Shown here piece after piece: positions 55,073 through 55,086 of a stretch of 55,086 bases of DNA. Position numbers and translations under genes: made by a program. Numbering within the stretch: the first letter of the stretch is position 1; each line of letters opens with the position of its first letter. Source of the stretch: CAZTHL01 sp964613585 (GTDB lineage: Bacteria; Pseudomonadota; Alphaproteobacteria; DSM-16000; Inquilinaceae); the NCBI GenBank assembly GCA_964613585.1, contig CAZTHL010000016.1, positions 1 to 55,086 of the forward strand, written 5' to 3'. The notes beneath the pieces are model-generated. The model made no database searches. It worked only from the letters and a program-made list of their open reading frames with translations, and was not told where the DNA came from.

Positions 55073-55086
55073 GAGCTTTGCCGGAC

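Overview
The window is about 55 kb of very GC-rich DNA (roughly 70% GC by eye) with dense, often overlapping genes. Gene content points to an alphaproteobacterium of the Rhodospirillales/Geminicoccales type: TAXI-type TRAP transporters, DUF1194, a standalone LigD phosphoesterase plus polymerase, GGAAC-N16/17-CGTT (EcfG general-stress) promoters and an alphaproteobacterial elongator tRNA-Met. The exact taxon cannot be read from the sequence.

Left edge (1-4.9 kb) is a decayed, lower-GC island. It holds a 182-bp piece of an IS5-type element fused to a second broken IS5-family transposase, an orphan ParD antitoxin, a DUF4411 PIN-like gene with a 3' frameshift, an HTH-ImmA/IrrE gene with one in-frame TGA, a frameshifted WGR gene, the tail of a serine recombinase, and an intact IS (3314-4836) with a translationally coupled passenger ORF.

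5-17 kb is core genome: an orphan TAXI binding protein, a TIGR04283-type glycosyltransferase, a UPF0182 membrane protein, GYD-otsA (trehalose) behind an EcfG promoter, LigD phosphoesterase and polymerase domains as separate genes, Fpg, a DUF72 gene with its own EcfG promoter, and tRNA-Met(CAU).

17-27.7 kb: a ZIP metal transporter, then five coupled genes (18220-24109): a Cache-GAF-cyclase-like sensor, an MlaE-like permease, an MlaF-like ATPase that has lost every nucleotide-binding motif, an MCE protein probably starting at CTG, and a TPR-like lipoprotein. This operon is the best candidate for an undescribed system. LprI-MliC, mnmA, a small membrane protein and a DUF1194 protein follow.

28-33.5 kb: phosphohexomutase, pgm, ugd and galU together make UDP-glucose and UDP-glucuronate. 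33.6-39 kb: a VWA-DnaJ pair and a complete TAXI TRAP transporter (binding protein plus fused permease) separated by a regulatory-looking spacer.

39.6-46.5 kb: GAF-HD-GYP c-di-GMP phosphodiesterase, DUF411 metal-binding protein, HCCA isomerase-like protein, a VNTR next to an SDR remnant, TrmO, a molbindin and a secreted calcineurin-like phosphoesterase. 46.8-53.6 kb is a nitrogen module: a sigma-54 activator, an AbrB/PIN toxin-antitoxin pair, a textbook sigma-54 promoter and a cyanate-type ABC transporter with cyanase. The right edge has a DUF1348 protein and a low-GC coupled pair of unknown genes.
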